Notes under the pieces: generated by a model
Database searches by the model: none
The model's input: the letters and a program-made list of their open reading frames with translations, nothing else
What the model was told of the DNA's origin: nothing
Origin: Thermodesulfovibrio sp.
GTDB taxonomy: Bacteria; Nitrospirota; Thermodesulfovibrionia; Thermodesulfovibrionales; Thermodesulfovibrionaceae
Assembly (NCBI GenBank): GCA_020725335.1
Contig: DYFF01000003.1
Span: 1-64,000 of the forward strand
DNA length: 64,000 nucleotides
Direction of reading: 5' to 3'
Translations under genes and position numbers: made by a program
Shown: positions 1-10,015 of the stretch, in pieces
Layout of the letters: each line of letters starts with the position of its first letter
How positions within the stretch are numbered: position 1 is the first letter of the stretch

Positions 1-441
1 AATCATAAGCATTGAAGGTGTATCAAAACCTTCATATAGAAATCCACACTCCTCATTGGTAGAGAGATTCATAGGTCCGCGCATGATTTTTAGGTTATGC
101 TTTTTAAGAAACTCCTTCACATTATCAAAGAGTGCATGTGCAATTGCTTTGTCATTTATACATTCAAATAGTCCAAAAAAACCAACATCATCTTTGTGAA
201 AATCAAGATGAGCATAGTTAACAATACCTGCTATTCTGCCGATAGGTTTATCTTTTTTATAAGCAATAAAAAATTTTGCTTTTGCTCTCTTAAAAAAAGG
301 GTTTCTATCTGTTAAATGCTCCTCCATGTCTTTTATTAGCGGCGAAGCATAGAAAGGGTCATTTTTGTGTAGGGTAAGAGGTAAAGAGATAAATTCTCTT
401 AGTTCTTGCTTGCTAATTATTTCTTTAATTTTAATACTCAT
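1..441 (-). CDS. GNAT-family acyltransferase, partial (C-terminus beyond window)
   Basis: My reverse translation from ATG at 441: MSIKIKEIISKQELREFISLPLTLHKNDPFYASPLIKDMEEHLTDRNPFFKRAKAKFFIAYKKDKPIGRIAGIVNYAHLDF...; 'NPFF..A....F.A....PIGRI' is typical of YghO-like GNAT proteins. Confidence 0.75.
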   Translation of the reverse strand, partial: MSIKIKEIISKQELREFISLPLTLHKNDPFYASPLIKDMEEHLTDRNPFFKRAKAKFFIAYKKDKPIGRIAGIVNYAHLDFHKDDVGFFGLFECINDKAIAHALFDNVKEFLKKHNLKIMRGPMNLSTNEECGFLYEGFDTPSMLMI

Positions 442-456
442 GTGTTTTTAAATTAA

Positions 457-496
457 GAGATTCTTTATGGCTTTGAATCCCTTGGAATGACAGAGA
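457..496. repeat. Probable decayed copy of the palindromic GTCATTCC/GAGGAATC repeat family
   Basis: gagattctttatggctttgaatcccttggaatgacagaga matches the inverse-orientation ends GAGATTC...GGAATGACAGA. Confidence 0.45.
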
Positions 497-501
497 AGCC
501 C

Positions 502-1722
502 TCAAATCACGCTCAATGCCTTACCAACTTTATGGAATGCTTCAAGAACTCTATCAAGGTGCTCTTCTGTATGAGTTGCCATGTAACTTGTCCTTATTAA
601 TGCTTTACCTGGTGGAACAGCAGGAGAGACTGCCACATTAGCAAAAATTCCCTCTTCTTGAAGCATCATTACAAACCTAAAGGCAAGTTCATCGTCACCA
701 ACTATAACTGGAATTATTGGGGTTTCGGCTACTCCAATATTGAATCCAAGTTCTTTAAAACCTTTGAGCATTTTATTGGTGTTTTTCCATAGTTGTTCTC
801 TTCTTTCAGGCTCGCTAACTATTATATCTATTGCTGCTGATACAGCTGCAACAGACGCAGGGGGTGGACTTGCGCTAAAAATAAATGATCTACCAAAATG
901 TTTGATATAATTTATAACATCTCGATGACCAGCTATAAAACCACCTATTGAAGCAAGAGATTTGCTGTATGTTCCCATAATGAGATCAACTTCCTCTTCA
1001 AGTCTAAAATGTTCTGCTGTACCTCTTCCAGTTTCGCCAAGAACACCTATTCCATGAGCATCATCTACCATTAAACGTGCGCCGTACTTTTGGCAAACTT
1101 GATAAACTTCAGGTAGTTTTACTATATCACCCTCCATACTGAAAACACCATCTACAACAACAAGCTTTGTTTTATCTTCACATTCCTTGAGCACTCTTTC
1201 AAGGTCTTCTATTTCGTTATGTTTATAACGTTTTACTTCACCAAAGGATAGTCTACAACCATCAACAATGCTTGCATGATCCATTTTATCAATAATTACT
1301 ACATCATCTTTGCCAATTAATGAAGCAATTACTCCTAAATTAACCTGAAAACCTGTTGAGAAAATAAGAGCTGCTTCCTTTCTCATAAACCACGCAAGTT
1401 TTTCCTCAAGTTCAACATGAATATCAAGAGTTCCATTTAAAAATCTTGAGCCTGCGCATCCTGTTCCATATTTTTTTATAGCATTAATTGCAGCTTCCTT
1501 GACTTTTGGATGATTTGTAAGACCAAGATAGTTATTTGAACCAATCATTATCATTTTTTTACCATTCATTATCACTTCAGGACCTTGCGCTGATTGTATA
1601 ACCCTAAAGTAAGGATACATACCTATTTTCTGCAATTCATAGGCAGTTGTAAATTTGAAGCATTTGTCAAAAAGGTCTTTTCTTATAGCCACTGATTCGC
1701 CTTGTACCAATTTGCTGTCCAT
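502..1722 (-). CDS. PLP-dependent alpha-oxoamine synthase, serine palmitoyltransferase-like
   Basis: [88 protein letters not shown]; closely resembles remembered bacterial SPT sequences. Confidence 0.85.
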   Translation of the reverse strand: MDSKLVQGESVAIRKDLFDKCFKFTTAYELQKIGMYPYFRVIQSAQGPEVIMNGKKMIMIGSNNYLGLTNHPKVKEAAINAIKKYGTGCAGSRFLNGTLDIHVELEEKLAWFMRKEAALIFSTGFQVNLGVIASLIGKDDVVIIDKMDHASIVDGCRLSFGEVKRYKHNEIEDLERVLKECEDKTKLVVVDGVFSMEGDIVKLPEVYQVCQKYGARLMVDDAHGIGVLGETGRGTAEHFRLEEEVDLIMGTYSKSLASIGGFIAGHRDVINYIKHFGRSFIFSASPPPASVAAVSAAIDIIVSEPERREQLWKNTNKMLKGFKELGFNIGVAETPIIPVIVGDDELAFRFVMMLQEEGIFANVAVSPAVPPGKALIRTSYMATHTEEHLDRVLEAFHKVGKALSVI

Positions 1723-2645
1723 TCCATCCCTTCCTTTATGTTAGTCTTTGTTTTGTAGCCGAGCATTTCCTCAGCTTTACGAGTTGAGCAAACCCAGCAG
1801 CTTTGGGTAAGCTCTTTGAGTTTATCGCTATTTATTATACTTTTTTTGTCAAATTTTTGAAATACCTTAATTAATACATCCCCGAATTTCTTAGGAATTT
1901 TAATTTTAAGAGGTTTTTTATTTAGGGCTTCAGATATGGCAGAAACAATCTCTTGTGTATTGTATGGTTGGGGGTCGGCTATAAAAAATGTTTCTCCTTT
2001 ACCTTTTTCTGTTTTTGAAGCTAAAATTATACCACTTACAAGGTCATCTACATATACTGTTGAATAAAGACCCTCTGTAAGATATAAAACTATCCCTGCT
2101 TTTATCATTTTAAAAAATGTTAAAAAATCACTATCTCTTGGCCCATATACAGCTGGTGGTCTTATAATTGTAATGGGCAATTTATCTTTAAAAGATTCAA
2201 CTGCCTTTTCTCCAAGAAGTTTACTTTTTCCGTATTCTGATACAGGAGCAGGTAGGGTGTTTTCATCAACAGGTTTTCCGTTTTTGCATGGACCTACTGC
2301 TGCAAGGCTACTTACATGGACAAATCTTTTTAAATTAAGATTTGTCTTTGCTACAATCTCTATGAGATTTTTTGTTCCTATATAGTTTGATTGCAAAAAT
2401 TCCTCTGGATCTTTTGCCTTTGTTATACCTGAAAGATTAAATATATAATCAAATTGCCAATCAATTTTTTCTAATGAATTTCTGTCAGAGAGATCAGCTT
2501 GTATAATTTTTACTTCAAGTTTCTCGAGAAAACGAAGTTTTGACGGATTCCTAACTATACAGTAAACTTCAAAATTTTCTTTTATAAGAGCTTCGGCAAG
2601 ATGGCTACCTATAAAGCCTGTTCCACCTGTAACAAGAGCTCTCAC
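1683..2645 (-). CDS. NAD-dependent epimerase/dehydratase (extended SDR)
   Basis: N-terminal [16 protein letters not shown] Rossmann motif; [10 protein letters not shown] catalytic YxxxK. Confidence 0.9.
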   Translation of the reverse strand: MRALVTGGTGFIGSHLAEALIKENFEVYCIVRNPSKLRFLEKLEVKIIQADLSDRNSLEKIDWQFDYIFNLSGITKAKDPEEFLQSNYIGTKNLIEIVAKTNLNLKRFVHVSSLAAVGPCKNGKPVDENTLPAPVSEYGKSKLLGEKAVESFKDKLPITIIRPPAVYGPRDSDFLTFFKMIKAGIVLYLTEGLYSTVYVDDLVSGIILASKTEKGKGETFFIADPQPYNTQEIVSAISEALNKKPLKIKIPKKFGDVLIKVFQKFDKKSIINSDKLKELTQSCWVCSTRKAEEMLGYKTKTNIKEGMEWTANWYKANQWL

Positions 2646-3940
2646 TCAGCCTTCCTCACCTTAAGAGTTAGTCCTCTAACCTCTTCAACTATTATTTCTT
2701 CTTCTTTTTTTATCTCACTCTCAGATATTGCTTGCCATAACTCACCATGAACCATTACCATTCCGCTACGGCTGTCAATATCAGTTTTGGCAACACCTCT
2801 CAGTCCGATTAGTTCCTCAACTCCTGTAACTGGTTTTCTTTTGTGTGCCTTGTAGGCAAGTCTTAGAAGTAAAACAAAAAATAGGGCTGTAACAATTGTG
2901 ACTGGAATAATTATAGAAATTGAAAGTTTGAACACAGGATTAGCTGTATCAAAGAGCATAATTGACCCTAAGACAAAACAGATTACACCACCTAAGGTTA
3001 AAAGTCCATAGGAAGTAAATTTTAATTCCAGTATAAAGAGGATAATTCCAAGAAGTATTAAGCCTGCTCCAGCATAGTTTATTGGAAGTGTCTGGAGACT
3101 GTAAAATGCGAGCAAAAGGGAGACAGCTCCTATTACTCCCGGGAATATAGCTCCGGGGTTACTTAATTCAAATATAATTCCATAGATACCAATCATGAGA
3201 AGTATATAAGCTATGTTGGGATTGCTTAAAAAATTAAGAAGCCTTTCTCTAAAATTCATTTTCATCTCGTTTATTTTTACATCTTTTGTAGATAATGTCT
3301 TTTCTCCGACCACTGTTTTAACTCTTTTACCATTAATTTCTTTGACTAATGACTGTAAATCGTCAGCTATCATATCAATGACACCTTTTTTTAATGCCTC
3401 TGTTTCTGTAGAAGAAATACTTTTTCTCACAGCAAGCTCAGCCCATTCAACATTCCTTCCTCTTTGCTGGGCAATTGATTTAATGTATGCAACAGCATCA
3501 TTAGTGACTTTTTCATTCATTGTTTTATCCATTTTTTCTCCGCCCATTGCCACTGGATGAGCTGCACCTATATTTGTTCCTGGAGCCATAGCAGCAATAT
3601 GTGCAGAGAGAGTTATGAAAGCTCCTGCACTTGCAGCACGGGCACCTTTTGGTGCAACGTAAACAATAACAGGTATATGAGAGTTAAGAATTTCCTTAAC
3701 TATCTCTCTCATTGAGGTATCAAGACCACCTGGTGTATCAAGTTGAATGACTATAGCCTCAGCTTTAGTTTCATGTGCCTTTTTTATCCCTTTTATTACA
3801 TATTCTGCATGGGGTGGATGTATAACTCCATCAACCGTAAGTACCAATATTTCCTTTGCTAATGCCTTAGTAGGACATATGGCAAATAGAAAAATAAATA
3901 AAATGCAACAAAATATTTGAATTTTAGATAAAATTTTCAT
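2642..3940 (-). CDS. NfeD-family membrane-bound ClpP-class serine protease
   Basis: Signal peptide; LDTPGGLDTSMREIV; ARAASAGAFITLSAHIAAMAPGTNIGAAHPV; multiple TM helices; C-terminal NfeD OB-fold region. Confidence 0.9.
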   Translation of the reverse strand: MKILSKIQIFCCILFIFLFAICPTKALAKEILVLTVDGVIHPPHAEYVIKGIKKAHETKAEAIVIQLDTPGGLDTSMREIVKEILNSHIPVIVYVAPKGARAASAGAFITLSAHIAAMAPGTNIGAAHPVAMGGEKMDKTMNEKVTNDAVAYIKSIAQQRGRNVEWAELAVRKSISSTETEALKKGVIDMIADDLQSLVKEINGKRVKTVVGEKTLSTKDVKINEMKMNFRERLLNFLSNPNIAYILLMIGIYGIIFELSNPGAIFPGVIGAVSLLLAFYSLQTLPINYAGAGLILLGIILFILELKFTSYGLLTLGGVICFVLGSIMLFDTANPVFKLSISIIIPVTIVTALFFVLLLRLAYKAHKRKPVTGVEELIGLRGVAKTDIDSRSGMVMVHGELWQAISESEIKKEEEIIVEEVRGLTLKVRKAE

Positions 3941-3949
3941 CTTGCAGAA

Positions 3950-5710
3950 TTATAACAAACTTTTTATTTTTTCTTTAAGTTTGCCTATTATTTTTTCGGC
4001 AAAATCCTTATTTAGTTTGCCTGTTCCAGAGGGAAGTTCAAATATTCTTTGAGGCAATTCAATATTATCAACATCAAACCCACATTTTATTTTGAAACGA
4101 TATTTTTCAGCATATATTTCTTTCCCTATTTCGGTTAGTCTTTTCTCATCAAGGTCAAAACCAGTCAGCTTAAGACATTGTAAGATAATCTGCGGAGTGT
4201 AAATCTCTCTTCCAAAGAAACATATTACAAGACTTGAAAGAATCTGTCTCCAGTATTCTTCTGTAATTATTTTCTCAGCAAATTGTTCCTCATCAAAGGA
4301 TTTTATCATTGCTTCTTTATCAATAGCATATCCAGCACTGTCAAGATGACTGTGCCTTGCCCCAAAAAGATAGCCAATATGAGCACCATATCCAGTATGA
4401 TATCCAGGCATTTCATTTTTACCATAGGTAAGGGCAAACTCTTTGCCTCCATACTTAGATGAGGCATAGTCAATGCCTTTGCCAAGATCTTTAAAAAATT
4501 CACCTTCGCTAAAAACAATTTTATTTATTAATTGAGAATATGCGTCCACATCTCCCCACTGAGGAATAACTCCCTCTGTCATTTTTTCATTTATAAGTCC
4601 TTTTTCAAAGGCTTCTGTACTCCATGCAAGGACAACACCTGTTGAAATAGCATCAAGTCCCATGTCTTCCACAACCTCAATAAGCCTCAATACTCCTTCT
4701 GGTGAGGCAACTCCAAGCATTGTACCGAGCGCATATATCAATTCATAGTCATAAGATAAATAAACAGTTCTATAAAAATATGGTTCATCTTCATAGGGTT
4801 TTCTTAACGCTCCAAGATGAATGCAAGCTACAGGACAATGGGAACAAGCAACTCTTCTTCCGAGATGTTTTTCAGCAAAGCTCTCTCCTGATATATTTTC
4901 TAATCCCTCAAGTTCGCTTATTGTAAGATTTTTCATAGGAATACCTTTAGAGAAACTTAAAGGCATTACATTTGCAGGTGTACCAAGTTCATGATATTTT
5001 TTCATCTTGTCAGATTCTGCAAGTTGCTTAAGTAAGTTTGAGTAACACTCTTTGTATCCTTTGAAATCATTGACCTTTAAATCTCTTTTGCCTGAGACAA
5101 CTACAGCCTTCAGGTTTTTACTTCCAAATACAGCTCCGAGCCCGAGTCTACCAAAATGTCTATATGTTTCAAGAGTAACACAGGCATAGGTTATCATTTT
5201 TTCTCCTGCTGGACCAATCCTCATTATGGTTCTCAAACCAGCACCAGATTCCTGCCTTCTTATAAGACTAGCCGCAGACACCCCTTCTTCAAGTCCCCAT
5301 AGGGTTGTAGCATCTTTGAAGTATACTCTATCTCCGTGAATTGCTATGTAACAAGGTCTCTCACTTTTTCCTTTGATAACAATAGCTCCGTATCCTGCCA
5401 TTCTTATTGCTATAGCACTTCTTCCACCTGCGTGAGATTCTCCAAGATTACCTGTATGTGGAGACTTGAATAATGCCACTGTTTTAGAAGCAATTGGGAA
5501 AAGTCCATTTAAAGGACCTATGGAAATGATTATAGGATTATCTGATGAAAGAGGGTCTGTATCATATTTGCAGTTTTCATGCAAAAGCTTTATTGCAACA
5601 CCAGTGCCCCCTATGAATTGAGAGAACAAATCGTCCCTCTCTTCAATCCAAAATTTCTTTTTTGAAAGGTCAATATATAGAACTTTTTTTAATGTATCTT
5701 CCTTTATCAT
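3950..5710 (-). CDS. Aldehyde:ferredoxin oxidoreductase family protein
   Basis: YIDLSKKKFWIE..., IGGTGVAIKLL, GNLGESHAGGRSAIAIRMAGYGAIVIKG, GLGAVFGSKNLKAVVV, CSHCPVAC. Confidence 0.92.
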   Translation of the reverse strand: MIKEDTLKKVLYIDLSKKKFWIEERDDLFSQFIGGTGVAIKLLHENCKYDTDPLSSDNPIIISIGPLNGLFPIASKTVALFKSPHTGNLGESHAGGRSAIAIRMAGYGAIVIKGKSERPCYIAIHGDRVYFKDATTLWGLEEGVSAASLIRRQESGAGLRTIMRIGPAGEKMITYACVTLETYRHFGRLGLGAVFGSKNLKAVVVSGKRDLKVNDFKGYKECYSNLLKQLAESDKMKKYHELGTPANVMPLSFSKGIPMKNLTISELEGLENISGESFAEKHLGRRVACSHCPVACIHLGALRKPYEDEPYFYRTVYLSYDYELIYALGTMLGVASPEGVLRLIEVVEDMGLDAISTGVVLAWSTEAFEKGLINEKMTEGVIPQWGDVDAYSQLINKIVFSEGEFFKDLGKGIDYASSKYGGKEFALTYGKNEMPGYHTGYGAHIGYLFGARHSHLDSAGYAIDKEAMIKSFDEEQFAEKIITEEYWRQILSSLVICFFGREIYTPQIILQCLKLTGFDLDEKRLTEIGKEIYAEKYRFKIKCGFDVDNIELPQRIFELPSGTGKLNKDFAEKIIGKLKEKIKSLL

Positions 5711-6102
5711 GTTCTTTTATACTCTAACACCTTGTAATGACAACTCTTTGCACACTCTCCACATTGAATGCAAATGACTGGTTTGTTTTTCCCATTATTC
5801 CAACCAATAGCATCGAGAATACAGGCTTTAACACAGTGACCGCAACCTGTACATTTATCTTCTTTAAGCAATACGCCTCCTCCTTTTCTTACCACTAAAG
5901 CATCTTCAGGGCAGACACGTGCACAAGGAGGGTCTTCGCATCCCCTGCAGACAAATACTGAAAAACCACGGGATATTCCACCTTGAGAGCGTACTTTTAT
6001 ACATGAGCTTTCAAGTCCTGTGGCCAAATGGGCTCTTCCGCAGGCAAACATACAAATTAGGCAACCTACACATTTATTAGCATCCTTTACAAAAACAGGC
6101 AT
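5707..6102 (-). CDS. Polyferredoxin-type 4Fe-4S electron-transfer subunit
   Basis: CVGCLICMFAC, CRGCEDPPCARVC, CTGCGHCVKAC, CIQCGECAKSC; start placed at MPVFVKDANKC (ATG 6102) rather than the longer ORF start at 6141. Confidence 0.88.
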   Translation of the reverse strand: MPVFVKDANKCVGCLICMFACGRAHLATGLESSCIKVRSQGGISRGFSVFVCRGCEDPPCARVCPEDALVVRKGGGVLLKEDKCTGCGHCVKACILDAIGWNNGKNKPVICIQCGECAKSCHYKVLEYKRT

Positions 6103-6106
6103 AGAT

Positions 6107-6128
6107 AAATTATAACATGTTATAATTT
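6107..6128. promoter_or_regulatory. 22-bp perfect palindrome in a divergent intergenic region containing back-to-back TATAAT elements
   Basis: aaattataacatgttataattt equals its own reverse complement; TATAAT on + at 6121-6126 and on - at 6114-6109. Confidence 0.6.
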
Positions 6129-6139
6129 CAAATCTAAAC

Positions 6140-8167
6140 ATGGAAAAAGAAATCCTTCTTTTTTTTCATAAAACTCTTGCCAGTAATTTCTTGGATAGTT
6201 TAATGGTTTTCTTTACTCAAAGAGGTTACATTCTTTGGCTTCCTGTATTTTTTTGGATGATATATAGATTTAGAGTAAAAGAATACAAATTAATCTTTTA
6301 TTTGGTAGGAGCTATTATATTAGGGATATTCATTACTGATTGGTCTTCTCTTGAAATAAAAAATCTAATTCAAAGAATTCGTCCATGCCATACGGAGTAT
6401 TTTAGAGCAATTGTTGGATGCACAGATTCTTATAGTTTTCCTTCAAATCATGCTACTAATTCTTTGGCAACAGCAGTTATTTTATTCCTTTTTGGAAGAA
6501 GATTAGGGCAGTCAAGATTAGTTTCAATCTACATTTTCTCAATAGCCCTTTTAATTTGCTTCTCAAGAGTTTACTTAGGTATGCACTGGCCTATCGATGT
6601 AATTGGAGGAGCTTTATTAGGAGTAATTATTGGCGTTATTGTTTTTAAGGCTACTATTTCAATAAATAATCTAAAGAGGTTCTTTTATTTTTCCCTTATT
6701 ATTTTAAGCATCTTTAGAATATACTTAATTCTTCATAGCCCTATCGATATCTCTCCCGATGAAGCGCACTACTGGGAGTGGAGTAGAAGGCTTGATTTAA
6801 GCTATTACTCTAAAGGGCCGATGATTGCTTATTTGATTGCCTTTTCCACATGGTTATTTGGAGACACACCCTTTGGGATAAGAATTTTGGCAGTTGTATG
6901 TTCTCTCCTAAGTAGTATTTTTATTTATAAGATTGGTAAAAAATTATTAAGTGATAGAGTAGGACTCATTAGTGGTATACTTTTTCAGGCAATACCTTTA
7001 TTTTCAGTCTTTGGAATCATTTTTACAATTGACAGTCCATTTATTCTTTTTTGGATACTTTCCATATATGTTTTTTTGGTAGCTCTTGAGGGAAGAAAAG
7101 TATACTGGTTAATCCTTGGAATTATTATAGGTCTTGGGCTTCTTACTAAATACACTATGGCTTTTTTCTATTTGTGCATGTTTGTTTATTTGATAAAAAT
7201 TCAAAGAGATTATGCGGTTTCACTTGAAGATAAAAAAATAAATATTTTTAAAAATCCTGCGCTTTATTTGTGCATAATCATTTCTATAGTAGTTTTTTCA
7301 CCAGTAATAATATGGAACTTTCAGCATGACTGGGTAACGCTAAAACATACTGCTGGACAGGCACATGTTTATGAGGGCTTTAAGATTTCATTAAAATATT
7401 TTGCTGAATTCGTAGGAAGCCAATTATTAGTAATTACACCCTTAGTTTTTATAATTGGTTTTTATTTCCTCCTTAAACCTTCAGCATTAAAGTTTAATTC
7501 TAAGGTATATTGGTTTTTTATATCCTTTTCTTTGCCTGTTTTTGCTTTCTTTTTGCTTAAGAGTATACATGGTAAAGTTCAGGCAAACTGGGCAATGACT
7601 GCCTATATTCCTTTTCTACTGATACTGGCATATGTCTTTGAAAAGAAGGTATATAAAAAAATTATTTTATCTTCAATTATTATGGCAGCAATTTTTACTA
7701 TCTTAAGTTATTCAATACCTTTTATGAATCTTCCGGCTAATCTTGATCCCTCTTCAAGGCTTAAAGGTTGGAAACAACTTGGAGGTAGAGTATATGAAAT
7801 AAAAAAGGAACTTGAAAAATATGGTAATGTGATTATTTTCTCTGATAGATATCAGATTTCAAGTGAACTTGCCTTTTATGTAAAGGATCATCCCACAGTT
7901 TATTGTATTAATCTTGGTAGAAGAATGAACCAGTATGATTTATGGGATTCAATAAACAATGCATTAAAACAGGAAACTAAAACACACGGTATTTATGTTA
8001 TTTACGGAAATAAAAATGAGCCTGATAGTGAGGTTCTTTCTGCCTTTGAAAGATGTGATTCTGAAATTTTTACAGCTACACGTAAAAGTGTTAAAATTAG
8101 AGACTATACGATTTTTAAATGTTATAACTTTAAGGGCATGAACTTAAAGAAACCACAAAGCTATTGA
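6140..8167 (+). CDS. PAP2-family phosphatase fused to GT39/ArnT-like glycosyltransferase
   Basis: PAP2 motifs KNLIQRIRP, SFPSNHAT, SRVYLGMHWPIDVIGG in the first ~175 aa; then 'SPIDISPDEAHYWEWSRRLDLSYYSKGPMIAYLI' PMT_2/ArnT signature with many TM helices. Confidence 0.9.
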   Translation: MEKEILLFFHKTLASNFLDSLMVFFTQRGYILWLPVFFWMIYRFRVKEYKLIFYLVGAIILGIFITDWSSLEIKNLIQRIRPCHTEYFRAIVGCTDSYSFPSNHATNSLATAVILFLFGRRLGQSRLVSIYIFSIALLICFSRVYLGMHWPIDVIGGALLGVIIGVIVFKATISINNLKRFFYFSLIILSIFRIYLILHSPIDISPDEAHYWEWSRRLDLSYYSKGPMIAYLIAFSTWLFGDTPFGIRILAVVCSLLSSIFIYKIGKKLLSDRVGLISGILFQAIPLFSVFGIIFTIDSPFILFWILSIYVFLVALEGRKVYWLILGIIIGLGLLTKYTMAFFYLCMFVYLIKIQRDYAVSLEDKKINIFKNPALYLCIIISIVVFSPVIIWNFQHDWVTLKHTAGQAHVYEGFKISLKYFAEFVGSQLLVITPLVFIIGFYFLLKPSALKFNSKVYWFFISFSLPVFAFFLLKSIHGKVQANWAMTAYIPFLLILAYVFEKKVYKKIILSSIIMAAIFTILSYSIPFMNLPANLDPSSRLKGWKQLGGRVYEIKKELEKYGNVIIFSDRYQISSELAFYVKDHPTVYCINLGRRMNQYDLWDSINNALKQETKTHGIYVIYGNKNEPDSEVLSAFERCDSEIFTATRKSVKIRDYTIFKCYNFKGMNLKKPQSY

Positions 8168-8177
8168 GGGAGTTAAT

Positions 8178-9122
8178 ATGGATTTATCAGTTGTAGTATC
8201 CCTTTTCAATGAAGAAGAGAACATTGACGAACTTCATAAAAAGTTATCAGAGACATTAAATAATCTTTCAATTTCGTATGAATTAATCTATGTTGACGAT
8301 GGAAGTTCTGATAATACATTAAAAAAACTTGAAGAGATTCAAAAAAATGACGCTAATGTAGTTGTTTTAGCCTTTAGAAGAAATTTTGGACAGACCGCGG
8401 CTTTTGCAGCAGGATTTGATTTTGCAAGAGGAGATGTGGTTATTACCATGGACGGAGACCTTCAGAATGACCCTGTAGACATACCAAAGCTTCTTGAAGC
8501 TATAAAAGATGCTGACCTGGTAAGCGGATGGCGGAAAAAAAGGAAGGATCCATTTCTATCAAGAAGGGTTCCTTCTATCGTAGCAAACTGGCTTATTGGT
8601 AAAGTTACAGGGGTTAGAATTCATGATTATGGATGTTCATTGAAAGCTTATAGAAGAGAAGTGGTGAAAAATCTCAGGCTTTACGGTGAGATGCACAGAT
8701 TCATACCAGCCCTTGCAAGCTGGTATGGAGTAAAGATCAAGGAAGTAGAGGTAACTCATCATCCAAGATACAGAGGCAAATCTAAATATGGAATAGGAAG
8801 AACAATAAAAGTTCTTCTTGATCTTGTTACAGTGAAGTTTCTCCACAGCTTCTCAACAAAGCCAATTCAGTTTTTCGGTCCGATTGGGGTTTTATTCATG
8901 ATTACAGGAGTTGCAATCGTTGGTTATCTTGTTTTTCTTAAATTTTTCAAAGGTATTTCAATAGGTGGAAGACCTCTGCTTCTTGGAGGATTCTTCTCTA
9001 TACTAATAGGATTAAACTTTATTGGAATGGGACTTCTTGGTGAGATGATTGTAAGAGTCTATCATGAAACACAGAAAAAACCTATTTATATTCTGAAAAA
9101 GATTTTAGGTCCGGGAGATTGA
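8178..9122 (+). CDS. GT2 polyprenyl-phosphate sugar synthase-like (DPMS/ArnC type)
   Basis: MDLSVVVSLFNEEENIDELHKKL, YVDDGSSDNT, RRNFGQTAAFAAGFD, MDGDLQNDP; two C-terminal TM helices. Confidence 0.92.
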   Translation: MDLSVVVSLFNEEENIDELHKKLSETLNNLSISYELIYVDDGSSDNTLKKLEEIQKNDANVVVLAFRRNFGQTAAFAAGFDFARGDVVITMDGDLQNDPVDIPKLLEAIKDADLVSGWRKKRKDPFLSRRVPSIVANWLIGKVTGVRIHDYGCSLKAYRREVVKNLRLYGEMHRFIPALASWYGVKIKEVEVTHHPRYRGKSKYGIGRTIKVLLDLVTVKFLHSFSTKPIQFFGPIGVLFMITGVAIVGYLVFLKFFKGISIGGRPLLLGGFFSILIGLNFIGMGLLGEMIVRVYHETQKKPIYILKKILGPGD

Positions 9123-10015
9123 AAAAAAAATTAAAAGTCATTTTTCGATTCTTAGTTACAATAACTCTTATTCTATATATTCTAACTAAGATTGACCTTT
9201 CAAAATTGTTCATTACGCTCTCAGAAATAAATCTTTTACTTTTTTTCATCGCTTCTTTCTTATATATTGTCTCATCATATATATCAACTCTGAGATGGAG
9301 GCTTTTTATCCCTTCAAATTCGGCTCTCACAAAAGGTAGCTTGTTTTCTCTTTATATGATAGGTTGTTTTTTCAATATTTTTCTGCCGGGAATTATGGGA
9401 GGTGATGTAGTAAAGGTAATTTTAATGAGAAAAATGACTGGACTAAAAGAAGCAATCGCCTCAGTTTTTATTGAAAGATATATTGGGTTTTTTGGTTTAC
9501 TCTTGCTTGGATTTATATTTTTCTTTATTTTTTATCAGGATCTCCCTAAAAATGAAACTATATATCTTGTCCCTTTAACTTTTGTCTCTTTTTTATTTGG
9601 AACACTTATTTTATATCTGTCAGGGAAGATATCCTTTTTAAGAGATATAAAAAATTACATTTTTAGATTTGACAGAAAACTTTTTTATAAGGCGTTTATT
9701 TATTCACTTCTTGTTCAACTTACAGTCATGATATCTGTCTATTTTGTCTTCTTAAGCCTGAATGTAAATATTAAATTTTATGAAATAGTGATTTATCTTC
9801 CACTAATAATTATCTTAGCCACTTTACCAATATCTGTCTCGGGCATTGGAGTGAGGGAATGGGGTTTTTTAATATTCTTTGGGGGAAATGTGGGTAACGA
9901 GAAAGCTTTGGCAATATCTATATTATGGTTTCTCTCAATAACTTTTGCATCTCTGTACGGAGGGATTGAATATCTAAGATTTAAGGATTTTATCAATGTG
10001 CATTATAAAAAGTAA
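9119..10015 (+). CDS. Lysylphosphatidylglycerol synthase TM-domain / UPF0104-like membrane protein
   Basis: TTG start overlapping the preceding stop; polytopic membrane protein with GIMGGDVVKVILMRK and PISVSGIGVREWG. Confidence 0.85.
   Translation: MKKKLKVIFRFLVTITLILYILTKIDLSKLFITLSEINLLLFFIASFLYIVSSYISTLRWRLFIPSNSALTKGSLFSLYMIGCFFNIFLPGIMGGDVVKVILMRKMTGLKEAIASVFIERYIGFFGLLLLGFIFFFIFYQDLPKNETIYLVPLTFVSFLFGTLILYLSGKISFLRDIKNYIFRFDRKLFYKAFIYSLLVQLTVMISVYFVFLSLNVNIKFYEIVIYLPLIIILATLPISVSGIGVREWGFLIFFGGNVGNEKALAISILWFLSITFASLYGGIEYLRFKDFINVHYKK

Noticed and set aside
502-1722. Call as BioF (8-amino-7-oxononanoate synthase) completing the bioB-bioW pathway
   Set aside because: Sequence details ([41 protein letters not shown]-like motif) and neighbours fit SPT better; BioF remains a possibility to test by phylogeny
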